Assembly: GCA_023414985.1 (NCBI GenBank)
Contig: JAEZLY010000208.1
Span: forward strand, 1 to 11,770
Reading direction: 5' to 3'
Source: Bacillota bacterium
GTDB taxonomy: Bacteria; Bacillota; Clostridia; Lachnospirales; Lachnospiraceae
Length of the DNA: 11,770 bases
Part shown: one piece after another, positions 1 through 6,930 of the stretch
How positions within the stretch are numbered: the stretch's first letter is position 1
How the letters are laid out: every line of letters begins with the position of its first letter
Notes under the pieces: generated by a model
What the model was told of the DNA's origin: nothing
The model's input: the letters and a program-made list of their open reading frames with translations, nothing else
Database searches by the model: none
Made by a program: the position numbers and the translations under genes

Positions 1-608
1 ATCATATGCTCATTGTATTTCTTTGTATTTAAATCGATCGGGAACACACCAGAAGCTTCACCTACACCAAGAACTTTTCTACCGGTTAATTTCCAATGGA
101 TATAGCCGGCTAAGGTTGTCTGGAAGGAATTATCAGTAATATGGTTCTCCTCATTTAAGATTGCCTGATACAGATGTGCAATACTCCATCTCTGCGGAAT
201 ATGATATTGGAATTGTTCCGTCAAAGCCTCCGAAGCCTGTTCCGTGATATTGTTGCGCCAGGTACGAAATGGTACCAGCAGCTTATCCTCGCTGTCAAAT
301 ACCATATAACCATGCATCATGGCGGAAAACCCGATTGCTCCGATTGTCTTCAATGTCACTCCGTATTGTTGTCTTACATCAACTGCCAGCTTTGTATAGC
401 AGTCCTGGAGTCCTTTCCAGATATCCTCTATACTGTAGGTCCAGATATTATTGACATAACTGTTTTCCCAGTCATGGCTGCCGGAGGCGATCGGTGTATG
501 ATCCTCACCGATCAGAACTGCTTTAATCCGGGTAGAGCCAAATTCAATACCAAGTACCGTTTTCCCGCTCTGGATAGCGTTTTTGATATCGTTTACTGTA
601 TGACTCAT
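1..608 (-). CDS. araB: FGGY-family carbohydrate kinase, probable L-ribulokinase (5' part, runs off window)
   Basis: This gene is open to the window edge: 202 codons are present, so the C-terminal part is missing. The N-terminus has the FGGY/ASKHA phosphate-1 signature (GIEFGSTRIKAVLI, about residues 20-33), followed by a typical first actin-like domain including AIGFSAMMHGYMVFD and WRNNIT. Family members phosphorylate a sugar with ATP in the cytoplasm; with araA and araD directly upstream, L-ribulose is the likely substrate. The ATG at 608 is chosen because GGAGG lies 10 nt before it. It starts 52 nt after the araD stop with no terminator between, so it should be the third enzyme gene of the ara operon. 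Xylulokinase is the main alternative from sequence alone; the context favours ribulokinase. Confidence 0.85.
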   Translation of the reverse strand, partial: MSHTVNDIKNAIQSGKTVLGIEFGSTRIKAVLIGEDHTPIASGSHDWENSYVNNIWTYSIEDIWKGLQDCYTKLAVDVRQQYGVTLKTIGAIGFSAMMHGYMVFDSEDKLLVPFRTWRNNITEQASEALTEQFQYHIPQRWSIAHLYQAILNEENHITDNSFQTTLAGYIHWKLTGRKVLGVGEASGVFPIDLNTKKYNEHM

Positions 609-660
609 TTATATTTATCCTCCATTCATAGATTCCTATGCTTCTTTTGGTCCCAAGCTG

Positions 661-1356
661 TTAGTTCTGTCCATAATATGCATTCTCTCCGTGCTTACGC
701 AGATAATGCTTATCCGCAATCGCCTGCGGAGCAGGGGTTACTTCCCGATTAATCAATTCGCAGTAGCATGCCATCTTGGCTACTTCTTCTAAGACAACCG
801 CGTTATGAACAGCCTCTCCGGCATCCTTACCCCAGGTAAAAGGCCCATGATTGGTACAGAGAATTCCCGGCATACTCTTTGGAGCCAGGCTGTTATTCGT
901 CAAGGTCTCAATGATCACGAGACCTGTATTCTTCTCATATTCTCCGTTTATTTCTTCCTTGGTAAGGCTTCTGGCACAGGGGATTGGTCCATAGAAATAA
1001 TCGGCATGGGTGGTTCCATATAAAGGGATACTCCTGCCGGCTTGCGCCCAGGAGGTTGCCCAGGTAGAATGAGTATGAACAATCCCTCCGAGTTCAGGAT
1101 ATCTTTTATACAACTCAATATGTGTGGCAGTATCCGAGGATGGCTTGTAGCGACCTTCAATCCGGTTACCGGACAGATCAACCACGACCATATCCTCCGG
1201 CTTCATATTCTCATAGTCCACACCGCTGGGCTTAATGACGATATATCCGCTTTCCCGATCAATACCGCTCACATTACCCCAGGTATAGGTTACCAAGCCG
1301 CGCCTGGGAAGCTCCATATTTGCTTGATATACGATTTCCTTTAACTGTTCCAGCAT
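661..1356 (-). CDS. araD: L-ribulose-5-phosphate 4-epimerase
   Basis: Encodes 231 aa, the normal length for AraD, a cytoplasmic Zn-dependent class II aldolase-fold enzyme that converts L-ribulose-5-phosphate to D-xylulose-5-phosphate. Residues expected from E. coli AraD are present, each shifted by one: D75 in KPSSDTATH, the metal histidines H94 and H96 in IVHTHSTWA, D119 in GTTHADYF, H170 in CTNHGPF, and Y228 near the C-terminus in NAYYGQN. The N-terminal WGNVSG and KPSG motifs of the phosphate site are also visible. The start at 1356 is preceded by GAGG with 7 nt spacing. It begins 20 nt after the araA stop, so it is co-transcribed with araA. L-fuculose aldolase is a paralogous alternative, but motif spacing and context fit AraD. 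Confidence 0.96.
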   Translation of the reverse strand: MLEQLKEIVYQANMELPRRGLVTYTWGNVSGIDRESGYIVIKPSGVDYENMKPEDMVVVDLSGNRIEGRYKPSSDTATHIELYKRYPELGGIVHTHSTWATSWAQAGRSIPLYGTTHADYFYGPIPCARSLTKEEINGEYEKNTGLVIIETLTNNSLAPKSMPGILCTNHGPFTWGKDAGEAVHNAVVLEEVAKMACYCELINREVTPAPQAIADKHYLRKHGENAYYGQN

Positions 1357-1376
1357 AAATTTACCTCATTTCTTTC

Positions 1377-2873
1377 TTATCTGTATGCGATTGCATTCCA
1401 GCGAAGTTCATTCTTCAAATTCCTTATGGTAGTATCTTTGTCAATCAAGACGGTCTCTATCCCCATAGCCGCAGCCCAATCACACATCTGTTCCGCTGTG
1501 AGATCGTAGGAAAATGCAGTATGATGAGCGCCGCCGGCTAAGATCCATGCCTCCGCACCGGTTGCGAGACTCGGTTCCGGACGCCAGAAGGCACTTGCTA
1601 CAGGAAGCTTAGGCATCGGTGTATCCTGAGGAAGGCACTCAACCTCATTGACAATCAGGCGGAAACGACTACCCAGATCGATCAGGGATGCTGCCACACC
1701 TCTGCCTGCTTTGGATGTAAATACAAGGCGTGCCGGATCCTCTCTGTTACCCATGGACAGCGGATTAACCTTAATACCAACTCTGCCCTCGGCTATGGTC
1801 GGACAAACCTCCAGCATATGTGCCTGCAGGATGCCCTCCCGTCCGGGTGCCAGATGATAGGTATAATCTTCCATGAAGGAGGTACCCTTCGCATTTTTGA
1901 TATCCTGCGTCATGAGCTTCATCAGACGTACCATAGCTGCCGTCTTCCAATCTCCCTCTCCACCAAAGCCATAGCCCTTTTCCATCAGCCTCTGGATTGC
2001 GAGTCCCGGGAGCTGCTTAAGACCGGAAAGCACTTCAAAATTAGTAACGATTGCATGATAATTCTTTTCGGTCAGGAATTTTTCAAAACCGATTTCAATA
2101 CCTGCCTGAACTGCCACATGCTCTCTGAATTCCTTTTCATTTCTGCCCTCAGTCAGGATTTCATACTTCGCATAATATTCTTCTACCAAAGCATTGATCT
2201 CACCCTGCGGTACCTGTTGAACATACTCTGCAATGTCCGTTATGTTGTAGGCATCGATTTCCCAGCCGAATTTGATATGGGCTTCCACCTTATCTCCTTC
2301 GGTAACCGCAACATTTCGCATATTATCGCCGACACGAAGCACACGAAGGTGGCTGCTTTCGATGATTCCGATTGCAGTGATCATCCAGCCTGAGATTCTC
2401 TCCTGAACCGCCGGGTCTTCCCAGAAACCGACAACAACCTTTCGTTCGATTCCCATCCGGCTTACGATATGACCGAATTCCCGATCACCGTGTGCGGACT
2501 GGTTGGTATTCATGAAATCCATATCAATTGTTTCATAAGGGATATCCCGGTTGAACTGTGTATGGAGATGCAGCAGGGGCTTCCTGAATTCCTGAAGACC
2601 GAGAATCCATGACTTCGCCGGGGAGAACGTATGCATCCAGGTGATGACACCAGCGCAGTTCTCGTCCTGATTCGCATCATTAAACAGCTTCCTGATAGAT
2701 GCATTATCAATCAGAGTCGGTTTCCAAACCACCTCAAAGGGAAGAATACCTGATTTATTTAATCCATCCACCATAATTTTCGAATGCTCTGCAACTACCT
2801 TTAAGCATTCCTCTCCGTATAATGCCTGTGACCCGGTTGCAAACCAAAATTGATATTTCTTTTTCTCGAGCAT
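1377..2873 (-). CDS. araA: L-arabinose isomerase
   Basis: Encodes 498 aa, the usual full length of AraA, the cytoplasmic Mn-dependent enzyme that isomerises L-arabinose to L-ribulose. The metal and catalytic residues known from E. coli AraA (E306, E333, H350, H450) correspond here to E306 in GFGGEGDWK, E335 in SFMEDYTYH, H352 in QAHMLEVCP and H450 in LAGGAHHTAF. The N-terminus (FWFATGSQALYGEE) is the standard AraA opening. The start is supported by AAGGAGG with 10 nt spacing. It is the first gene after a near-consensus promoter in the 158-bp gap downstream of the AraC-type regulator gene, and it leads the araA-araD-araB run. Confidence 0.98.
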   Translation of the reverse strand: MLEKKKYQFWFATGSQALYGEECLKVVAEHSKIMVDGLNKSGILPFEVVWKPTLIDNASIRKLFNDANQDENCAGVITWMHTFSPAKSWILGLQEFRKPLLHLHTQFNRDIPYETIDMDFMNTNQSAHGDREFGHIVSRMGIERKVVVGFWEDPAVQERISGWMITAIGIIESSHLRVLRVGDNMRNVAVTEGDKVEAHIKFGWEIDAYNITDIAEYVQQVPQGEINALVEEYYAKYEILTEGRNEKEFREHVAVQAGIEIGFEKFLTEKNYHAIVTNFEVLSGLKQLPGLAIQRLMEKGYGFGGEGDWKTAAMVRLMKLMTQDIKNAKGTSFMEDYTYHLAPGREGILQAHMLEVCPTIAEGRVGIKVNPLSMGNREDPARLVFTSKAGRGVAASLIDLGSRFRLIVNEVECLPQDTPMPKLPVASAFWRPEPSLATGAEAWILAGGAHHTAFSYDLTAEQMCDWAAAMGIETVLIDKDTTIRNLKNELRWNAIAYR

Positions 2874-2929
2874 AGCTTCTTAACCTCCTTAGGATTTTAC
2901 CGTAAATGAATGTTACAGTTTCTGACATC

Positions 2930-2958
2930 ATTATAATATTTCCTAAGTTGGCAGACAA
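2930..2958 (-). promoter_or_regulatory. Sigma-A promoter for araA-araD-araB
   Basis: Read on the minus strand: -35 TTGTCT (2958-2953), a 17-nt spacer, and a perfect -10 TATAAT (2935-2930). The predicted start is near 2923, giving a 5' leader of about 50 nt before the araA ATG, with the AAGGAGG ribosome site inside it. No terminator is seen between the regulator stop at 3032 and this promoter, so some read-through from the regulator gene is possible. Confidence 0.8.
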
Positions 2959-2965
2959 TTGCGCC

Positions 2966-3005
2966 TTCCTACTGCTTGGTCAAAAAAGTTACCTATTCCT
3001 ACTGC
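2966..3005 (-). repeat. Pair of 10-bp direct repeats (GCAGTAGGAA), candidate AraC-type binding sites
   Basis: GCAGTAGGAA occurs twice on the minus strand, at 2975-2966 and 3005-2996. The copies are in the same orientation and 30 bp apart, about three helical turns. They lie directly upstream of the -35 of the ara promoter, centred near -47 and -77. AraC-family proteins commonly bind direct repeats just upstream of -35 as activators, and the regulator gene is adjacent. The sequence identity is observed; the binding role is inference. Confidence 0.55.
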
Positions 3006-3031
3006 GAATTCCATTGGGAGCTGTAATTTGC

Positions 3032-4075
3032 TTATTGAAATTTGCGAAGCTTTGCCGGAGTAACCCCGAATTTGTCCGTAAATATCTTATAAAAATAACC
3101 TTTGTTCTGGTACCCTACCGATACAGCCACCTCGTCAACGGTCATTTCCGTCGTTTTAAGAAGACGTTTGGCATTCTTCAGCCGGATATCCTGCACATAT
3201 TCCAGGTAGGTCATCCCAAGCTTCTCCTTCAAGATCCGGTTATAATAATCCTCATTGAAATGGAACCGCTCCACCAGCTCTCTTACGGTCACCCAGGCGT
3301 AATTTTCCTCAATGTATCTGGAGATCTCTTCGTAGATCAGCCAGTTCATCTTCTTGCGCTGCTCGTTGGATAGACTGAATTCATACATCGTACTGATCTC
3401 ATGCAGTATTCTTATGATCAGACCCTTGCAGATATATTTGGAGGCAGCATCGTTCTGGTCCAATTCCTTCAGCAGGGTAAACAGCTGTTCCTCCAGCCTG
3501 CCATCCTCCGGGTCTTTGGGCTTAAAATGAAGGAACTGCCGTATATCCTTCTGTTTCATCAATGCAGTCCGTAAAAAATTCAGGAGATTTTCCTCTCCGA
3601 TCTTCTCAACCATGACCTGATCGAATATCTCATTTGCCAGGCCGATAAAAAGGATCATACTGTTCCTGTCCGCAAGGAAATCCTGATGAGGGCAGTTCTT
3701 ATCAATCAGACACAACTCTCCTTGTTTAAACAGGATGTCTTTCCCCATGATCCGCTGCTTGAATTCTCCCTCAATGATATAGGCAAGCTCTATGTAATCA
3801 TGGGTATGGTACTGTGTTCTACCACCGGGTGTATACTCACAAGTGTAGGTTAAGGGCTGGCCGTCGGACTGGAGTGTTGCATGAAGCTTCCCTCCCTCCT
3901 CCATATTCCAGCACAGAATAAAGATACCCTCCTTTTCAGATTTTGGGAAGGTCTTCACATCAATATGGTCAATGGAGTATTCGGGGCACATAATCCGCAG
4001 ACCCAGCTCCGCATCCGGAAGCATCGGTCTGTTCTTGTCCTTCGTTAATTCCTCACAATAGTCTTTCAACCTCAT
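3032..4075 (-). CDS. AraC/XylS-family transcriptional regulator with cupin sensor domain (probable arabinose regulator)
   Basis: Encodes 347 aa. Residues about 75-135 form a cupin-type ligand pocket of the AraC_binding kind, with YHTHDYIEL (H90, H92, E96) and H130 in NCPHQDF. The C-terminal 100 residues carry the two helix-turn-helix units of the family: about 262-284 (VTVRELVERFHFNEDYYNRILKE) and 311-334 (MTVDEVAVSVGYQNKGYFYKIFTDKFG), ending with the conserved FGVTPAKLR. The start has AGGAG 5 nt upstream. It lies upstream of araA in the same direction, so a role in arabinose control is likely. Many Firmicutes use the GntR/LacI-type AraR instead; no AraR is visible here. Ligand and whether it activates or represses cannot be read from the sequence. 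Confidence 0.9.
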   Translation of the reverse strand: MRLKDYCEELTKDKNRPMLPDAELGLRIMCPEYSIDHIDVKTFPKSEKEGIFILCWNMEEGGKLHATLQSDGQPLTYTCEYTPGGRTQYHTHDYIELAYIIEGEFKQRIMGKDILFKQGELCLIDKNCPHQDFLADRNSMILFIGLANEIFDQVMVEKIGEENLLNFLRTALMKQKDIRQFLHFKPKDPEDGRLEEQLFTLLKELDQNDAASKYICKGLIIRILHEISTMYEFSLSNEQRKKMNWLIYEEISRYIEENYAWVTVRELVERFHFNEDYYNRILKEKLGMTYLEYVQDIRLKNAKRLLKTTEMTVDEVAVSVGYQNKGYFYKIFTDKFGVTPAKLRKFQ

Positions 4076-4185
4076 GTTTTCTCCTATTCTGCACTACAAT
4101 TATTCATGATCAATACCCGAGATCAGATTTACTCAATAGTCAGAAGCAATCGCGGTGAAAATTGCGGAAGCTTTTTCTTAGATTA

Positions 4186-4214
4186 AGTATACCTCTTGTA
4201 GGTCATACGGTCAA
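4186..4214 (-). promoter_or_regulatory. Sigma-A promoter for the AraC-family regulator gene
   Basis: On the minus strand, -35 TTGACC (4214-4209) and -10 TATACT (4191-4186) are separated by exactly 17 nt, each matching consensus at 5 of 6 positions. The predicted start is near 4179, leaving a leader of about 100 nt. No copy of the GCAGTAGGAA repeat was found here, so autoregulation through that motif is not supported. Confidence 0.7.
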
Positions 4215-4265
4215 TTCCTTCACTGGTTCGTCAGAATCGCGAATTAATTTTATTTTTATCTTTGT

Positions 4266-4427
4266 CAATTGTATATATTTTTTGTTAATTTATTATTTAT
4301 ACCTTAATTGTCAATTTACTATTGCATTTCACTATTAATTGAGTGATAATATCCATACCTACTTCTGGTAATCTAGCGTAGGTAAATTACATTTTATATA
4401 CAATTGTCATAATGTGCTATGCACATT
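4266..4427. promoter_or_regulatory. Regulatory part of the 381-bp gap between the regulator gene and sod: repeats around the sod promoter
   Basis: The 4076-4456 gap is AT-rich and contains no gene. Besides two promoters it holds several symmetric elements. CAATTGTATATA at 4266-4277 recurs inverted at 4395-4406, flanking the sod promoter. AATTGTCAATT at 4306-4316 is palindromic. In the sod leader, AATGTGC-TAT-GCACATT (4411-4427) is a perfect 7-bp-arm palindrome about 30 nt before the start codon. These look like operator or leader structures for the superoxide dismutase gene. No known regulator's consensus (for example the PerR box) was recognised in them. Confidence 0.4.
4322..4350 (+). promoter_or_regulatory. 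Probable sigma-A promoter of the superoxide dismutase gene
   Basis: -35 TTGCAT (4322-4327), 17-nt spacer, -10 GATAAT (4345-4350). The predicted start near 4357 leaves a leader of about 100 nt containing the 4411-4427 palindrome, which is unusually long for a simple housekeeping leader. Confidence 0.6.
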
Positions 4428-4456
4428 TCCAGAGACAAATTAGGAGGTAAGATCAT

Positions 4457-5089
4457 ATGTTGAAACAAATTGAATTACAATATTCTTTTCATGCATTGGA
4501 GCCTCATATTGATGAGCTTACCATGCTGACCCATTATACAAAGCATCATGCTGCCTATACAACGAACTTAAATGCTGCACTCGAGAAGGTTCCCGCATTA
4601 TCTGGCACAGGAATAGAGGAGATTCTGGTAAGACTCTCCGATATTCCGGATGAAGCTTTGCGGACCGCCATCAGAAATAACGGCGGAGGCTTCTATAACC
4701 ATAATCTTTATTTTGAGTCACTGACACCAGGCGGAAGCAATCAGCCCACCGGTGAATTGGCAAAGCAGATTGCGCTAACTTTCGGTGATTATGCATCCTT
4801 GAAGGAAAAGCTGTCGACGGCAGCTGTTGGAAGATTCGGATCAGGCTGGGCGTGGCTGTCTGCGAACCGCAGCGGTGTACTTCAAGTATCCTCCAGCCCC
4901 AATCAGGACAATCCCATCATGGAAAGCCACGGCGAATGGATCCCCATCCTCGGCATCGACGTATGGGAACATGCTTATTATCTGCATTATAAGAACCTGC
5001 GTGCCGATTATGTCAAAGCATTATTCGAGGTAATCAACTGGGATGTGGTTGCCAAGAATTATGCCGACGTGATAGGTTCCAGGCAATAA
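4457..5089 (+). CDS. Superoxide dismutase, Fe/Mn family
   Basis: Encodes 210 aa, the normal length of the cytoplasmic Fe/Mn enzyme that converts superoxide to hydrogen peroxide and oxygen. The four metal ligands are in place: H26 (LTHYTKHH), H82 (YNHNLYF), D168 and H172 (DVWEHAYYLHY). H30, Y34 and Q150 (PNQDNP) of the active-site shell are also present; a Gln at this place is typical of the Mn-type group. Two deviations from E. coli-type enzymes are visible: Tyr27 replaces the second His of HH, and the usual NHSLFW Trp is Phe (NHNLYF). Metal preference therefore cannot be set from sequence. AGGAGGT lies 8 nt before the ATG. It is monocistronic, with its own promoter and terminator. Confidence 0.95.
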   Translation: MLKQIELQYSFHALEPHIDELTMLTHYTKHHAAYTTNLNAALEKVPALSGTGIEEILVRLSDIPDEALRTAIRNNGGGFYNHNLYFESLTPGGSNQPTGELAKQIALTFGDYASLKEKLSTAAVGRFGSGWAWLSANRSGVLQVSSSPNQDNPIMESHGEWIPILGIDVWEHAYYLHYKNLRADYVKALFEVINWDVVAKNYADVIGSRQ

Positions 5090-5100
5090 AAGATGAATGA

Positions 5101-5153
5101 GGGAGCAGCTGCCCCTGGATTTTTTCTCCTCCGGACAGCTGCTCCCTATTTTC
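5101..5153 (+). terminator. Intrinsic terminator after sod
   Basis: GGGAGCAGCTG (5101-5111) pairs perfectly with CAGCTGCTCCC (5136-5146), giving an 11-bp GC-rich stem, followed by TATTTTC. The 24-nt loop contains a T-run. It starts 12 nt after the sod stop. On the opposite strand the stem is followed by a weaker T-rich stretch, so it may also end transcripts of the convergent xylosidase gene, for which no better terminator was found. Confidence 0.85.
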
Positions 5154-5214
5154 TACCTAAAATTTCTGCGACAGGAATGGCTATTCTGGTTTTACTCCGT
5201 AATAACAAAAATGC

Positions 5215-6726
5215 CTATCTTGCTCCTCTGATCCGCTCCGGCAAGAAGCCTCTGTCTCTCTCCGGGACAACCCTTCTTAACCCAAAATAACATAGTGCAT
5301 TCGAAGATAACGGAACCTCAAAGGAAGCTTTTAGTTCCTTCACCTCGAATCTTTTTGTTCTAATCTGCGGGCAGGCAGCATCTCTCAGCAATTTCAGCTG
5401 TCCAACGGAGAGGTTGGCAGGTTCTCCTAAGTCAATCCAGGTCTTCAACGGATTACAGACCGTCTCATCCACCAGCTTTGTAATCAGTACATATTCTCCG
5501 TCCCTCACATCCATTGTAAAATCCAGAGTGATATCTGAATTGCCGCTGTCTTCTATAGGATTCCAGGCAACACCTTGAATATTATCCTGATCGTCCTTCG
5601 TAACAATAAAGTGCTCGTCTTTGGCAATTGCCTTAGCACCCAAATCCTTAAAGAATGAAAATGCCCAGTATGTGGGTTTCGGAATACTGCCATTCGCAAG
5701 CAGACCAAAGCAACCGGAGAAAGGTGTATACGCTACTCCCGCCTCTTCAAACACATCTCCGAAGGTCCAGTAAGAATAGGAAGCGCAGACATCTCCCATT
5801 TCAGACAGTAATCTTGCGATATAAGCCGCATTCAGGTTAGTATCGTGGATCGGGTTCAACGGTGTATAGGAGGTATTGAATTCCGTAATATGCATTTCCA
5901 TGCCCTTATATTCAGTAAAACTGTCAATAATCCGGCGGCTCTCCTGCAGTTCTGCCATAAATACCTCCGGACTCCGAAGCTTCTGATAATCATAGTGACC
6001 GCTCTTTTCTACCATTTCTGTAGCATAGGCGTGTCTGGTCACAAAATCAAGCGGGACCTTATGCTCCGAACAATACTTCAGGAAACAAGTCAGCCACCGT
6101 TCATCATCCACACCGCAGATTGCAGGGCCTCCGACACGTATTTGAGGATCGCAGCTTTTCACGGCTTTGGCCGAGATCTCATAAAGCTTAAAGTATTCCT
6201 CCATATCGGCACCTTTCCAGAAGCCGGGCAGATTCGGTTCATTCCATACTTCAAAGGGCCAGGTAATAACTTCTTCTCTTCCGTAACGTCTGACCCAATG
6301 TTCTATCACAGCAATCACCAGGTTCGCCCACTTGCTGTAATCCTTCGGCGGAGTGACATTGCCTTTCCAGTAGAATATCGTCTGTGTACCGGAAGCCAGC
6401 TTCTCCGGCATAAAGCCCAGCTCTACAAAAGGTTTCAAACCAAGGGAACGATAACTGTCAAATACCTGATCAAGATAAGTGAAGTTATACTCGACCTTCT
6501 CTACCCCGTCCTCCTCATAAGTGTGATAGATAGCCATATCATCACAAAACAGCCCGTGACCGCGGATATGGGAGAAGCCGATCTCCTCCTGAACCTTCTT
6601 TAACTGGTCATAATATTCCTTCCTTAAAGCCAACTGCATCCTTCCTGTACCGATGCAGTATAAAGCATGATTATGAAATGGGATGTTCTGATTAAGATCA
6701 ATTGTAATCCTTTGTGTCTCTTTCAT
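5215..6726 (-). CDS. GH39 beta-xylosidase, cytoplasmic
   Basis: Encodes 503 aa, matching the 500-aa length of GH39 enzymes such as clostridial XynB. Members release D-xylose from xylo-oligosaccharides by a retaining mechanism in a (beta/alpha)8 barrel. The acid/base is E163 in FEVWNEPNLPGFW and the nucleophile is E282 in HITEFNTSY; the GGPA motif (199-202) and RHAYA (231-235) of the active-site wall are also seen. The C-terminal third is the beta-sandwich. There is no signal peptide, so it acts on imported oligosaccharides. AAGGAG stands 7 nt before the ATG. The final 15 residues are rich in Arg and look like a species-specific tail. Close to the ara operon, it suggests arabinoxylan use. Another GH39 specificity (alpha-L-iduronidase type) is much less likely. 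Confidence 0.93.
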   Translation of the reverse strand: MKETQRITIDLNQNIPFHNHALYCIGTGRMQLALRKEYYDQLKKVQEEIGFSHIRGHGLFCDDMAIYHTYEEDGVEKVEYNFTYLDQVFDSYRSLGLKPFVELGFMPEKLASGTQTIFYWKGNVTPPKDYSKWANLVIAVIEHWVRRYGREEVITWPFEVWNEPNLPGFWKGADMEEYFKLYEISAKAVKSCDPQIRVGGPAICGVDDERWLTCFLKYCSEHKVPLDFVTRHAYATEMVEKSGHYDYQKLRSPEVFMAELQESRRIIDSFTEYKGMEMHITEFNTSYTPLNPIHDTNLNAAYIARLLSEMGDVCASYSYWTFGDVFEEAGVAYTPFSGCFGLLANGSIPKPTYWAFSFFKDLGAKAIAKDEHFIVTKDDQDNIQGVAWNPIEDSGNSDITLDFTMDVRDGEYVLITKLVDETVCNPLKTWIDLGEPANLSVGQLKLLRDAACPQIRTKRFEVKELKASFEVPLSSNALCYFGLRRVVPERDRGFLPERIRGAR

Positions 6727-6758
6727 TCCTGCTCTCCTTTCCAGTCTCCTGTATGTAT

Positions 6759-6792
6759 TGTTAACTGTAACATTATTTTTTCATACTGTCAG
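6759..6792 (-). promoter_or_regulatory. Candidate xylosidase promoter with overlapping cre-like operator
   Basis: On the minus strand, CTGACA (6792-6787) and TACAGT (6769-6764) are 17 nt apart and could be a moderate sigma-A promoter; the predicted start is near 6757. The palindrome TGTTAACTGTAACA at 6759-6772 overlaps the -10. It fits the CcpA cre consensus TGWNANCGNTNWCA at every specified position except the central G. Such a position would block initiation, suggesting carbon catabolite repression. Promoter and operator assignments are inference from pattern only. Confidence 0.4.
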
Positions 6793-6859
6793 GCTTTTTA
6801 TATCATATTTTAAGGCTGAAGTCATGCCATATGTTGCGGTTTCCTGGTCAAATATTGTC

Positions 6860-6893
6860 CAAAAAAGATGCTCCGGCAAGAGCATCTTTTTTG
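6860..6893 (-). terminator. Intrinsic terminator of the DUF362-permease operon (bidirectional shape)
   Basis: A perfect 14-bp stem (CAAAAAAGATGCTC at 6860-6873 with GAGCATCTTTTTTG at 6880-6893) encloses the loop CGGCAA. The A-tract on one side becomes a T-tract on the other, so it can work in either direction. It lies 37 nt beyond the permease stop on the minus strand and separates that operon from the xylosidase promoter. Confidence 0.92.
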
Positions 6894-6930
6894 TTTTTCC
6901 TATATTGTCAAGATATTACGATGAGTTCCC

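Noticed and set aside
174..752. A 192-codon plus-strand open frame over the araB/araD region
   Set aside because: It is antisense to two well-supported enzyme genes, has no ribosome site and resembles no protein family.
5845..6603. A 252-codon plus-strand open frame
   Set aside because: It is entirely antisense to the GH39 xylosidase, whose catalytic motifs are intact; the frame is a codon-bias shadow.
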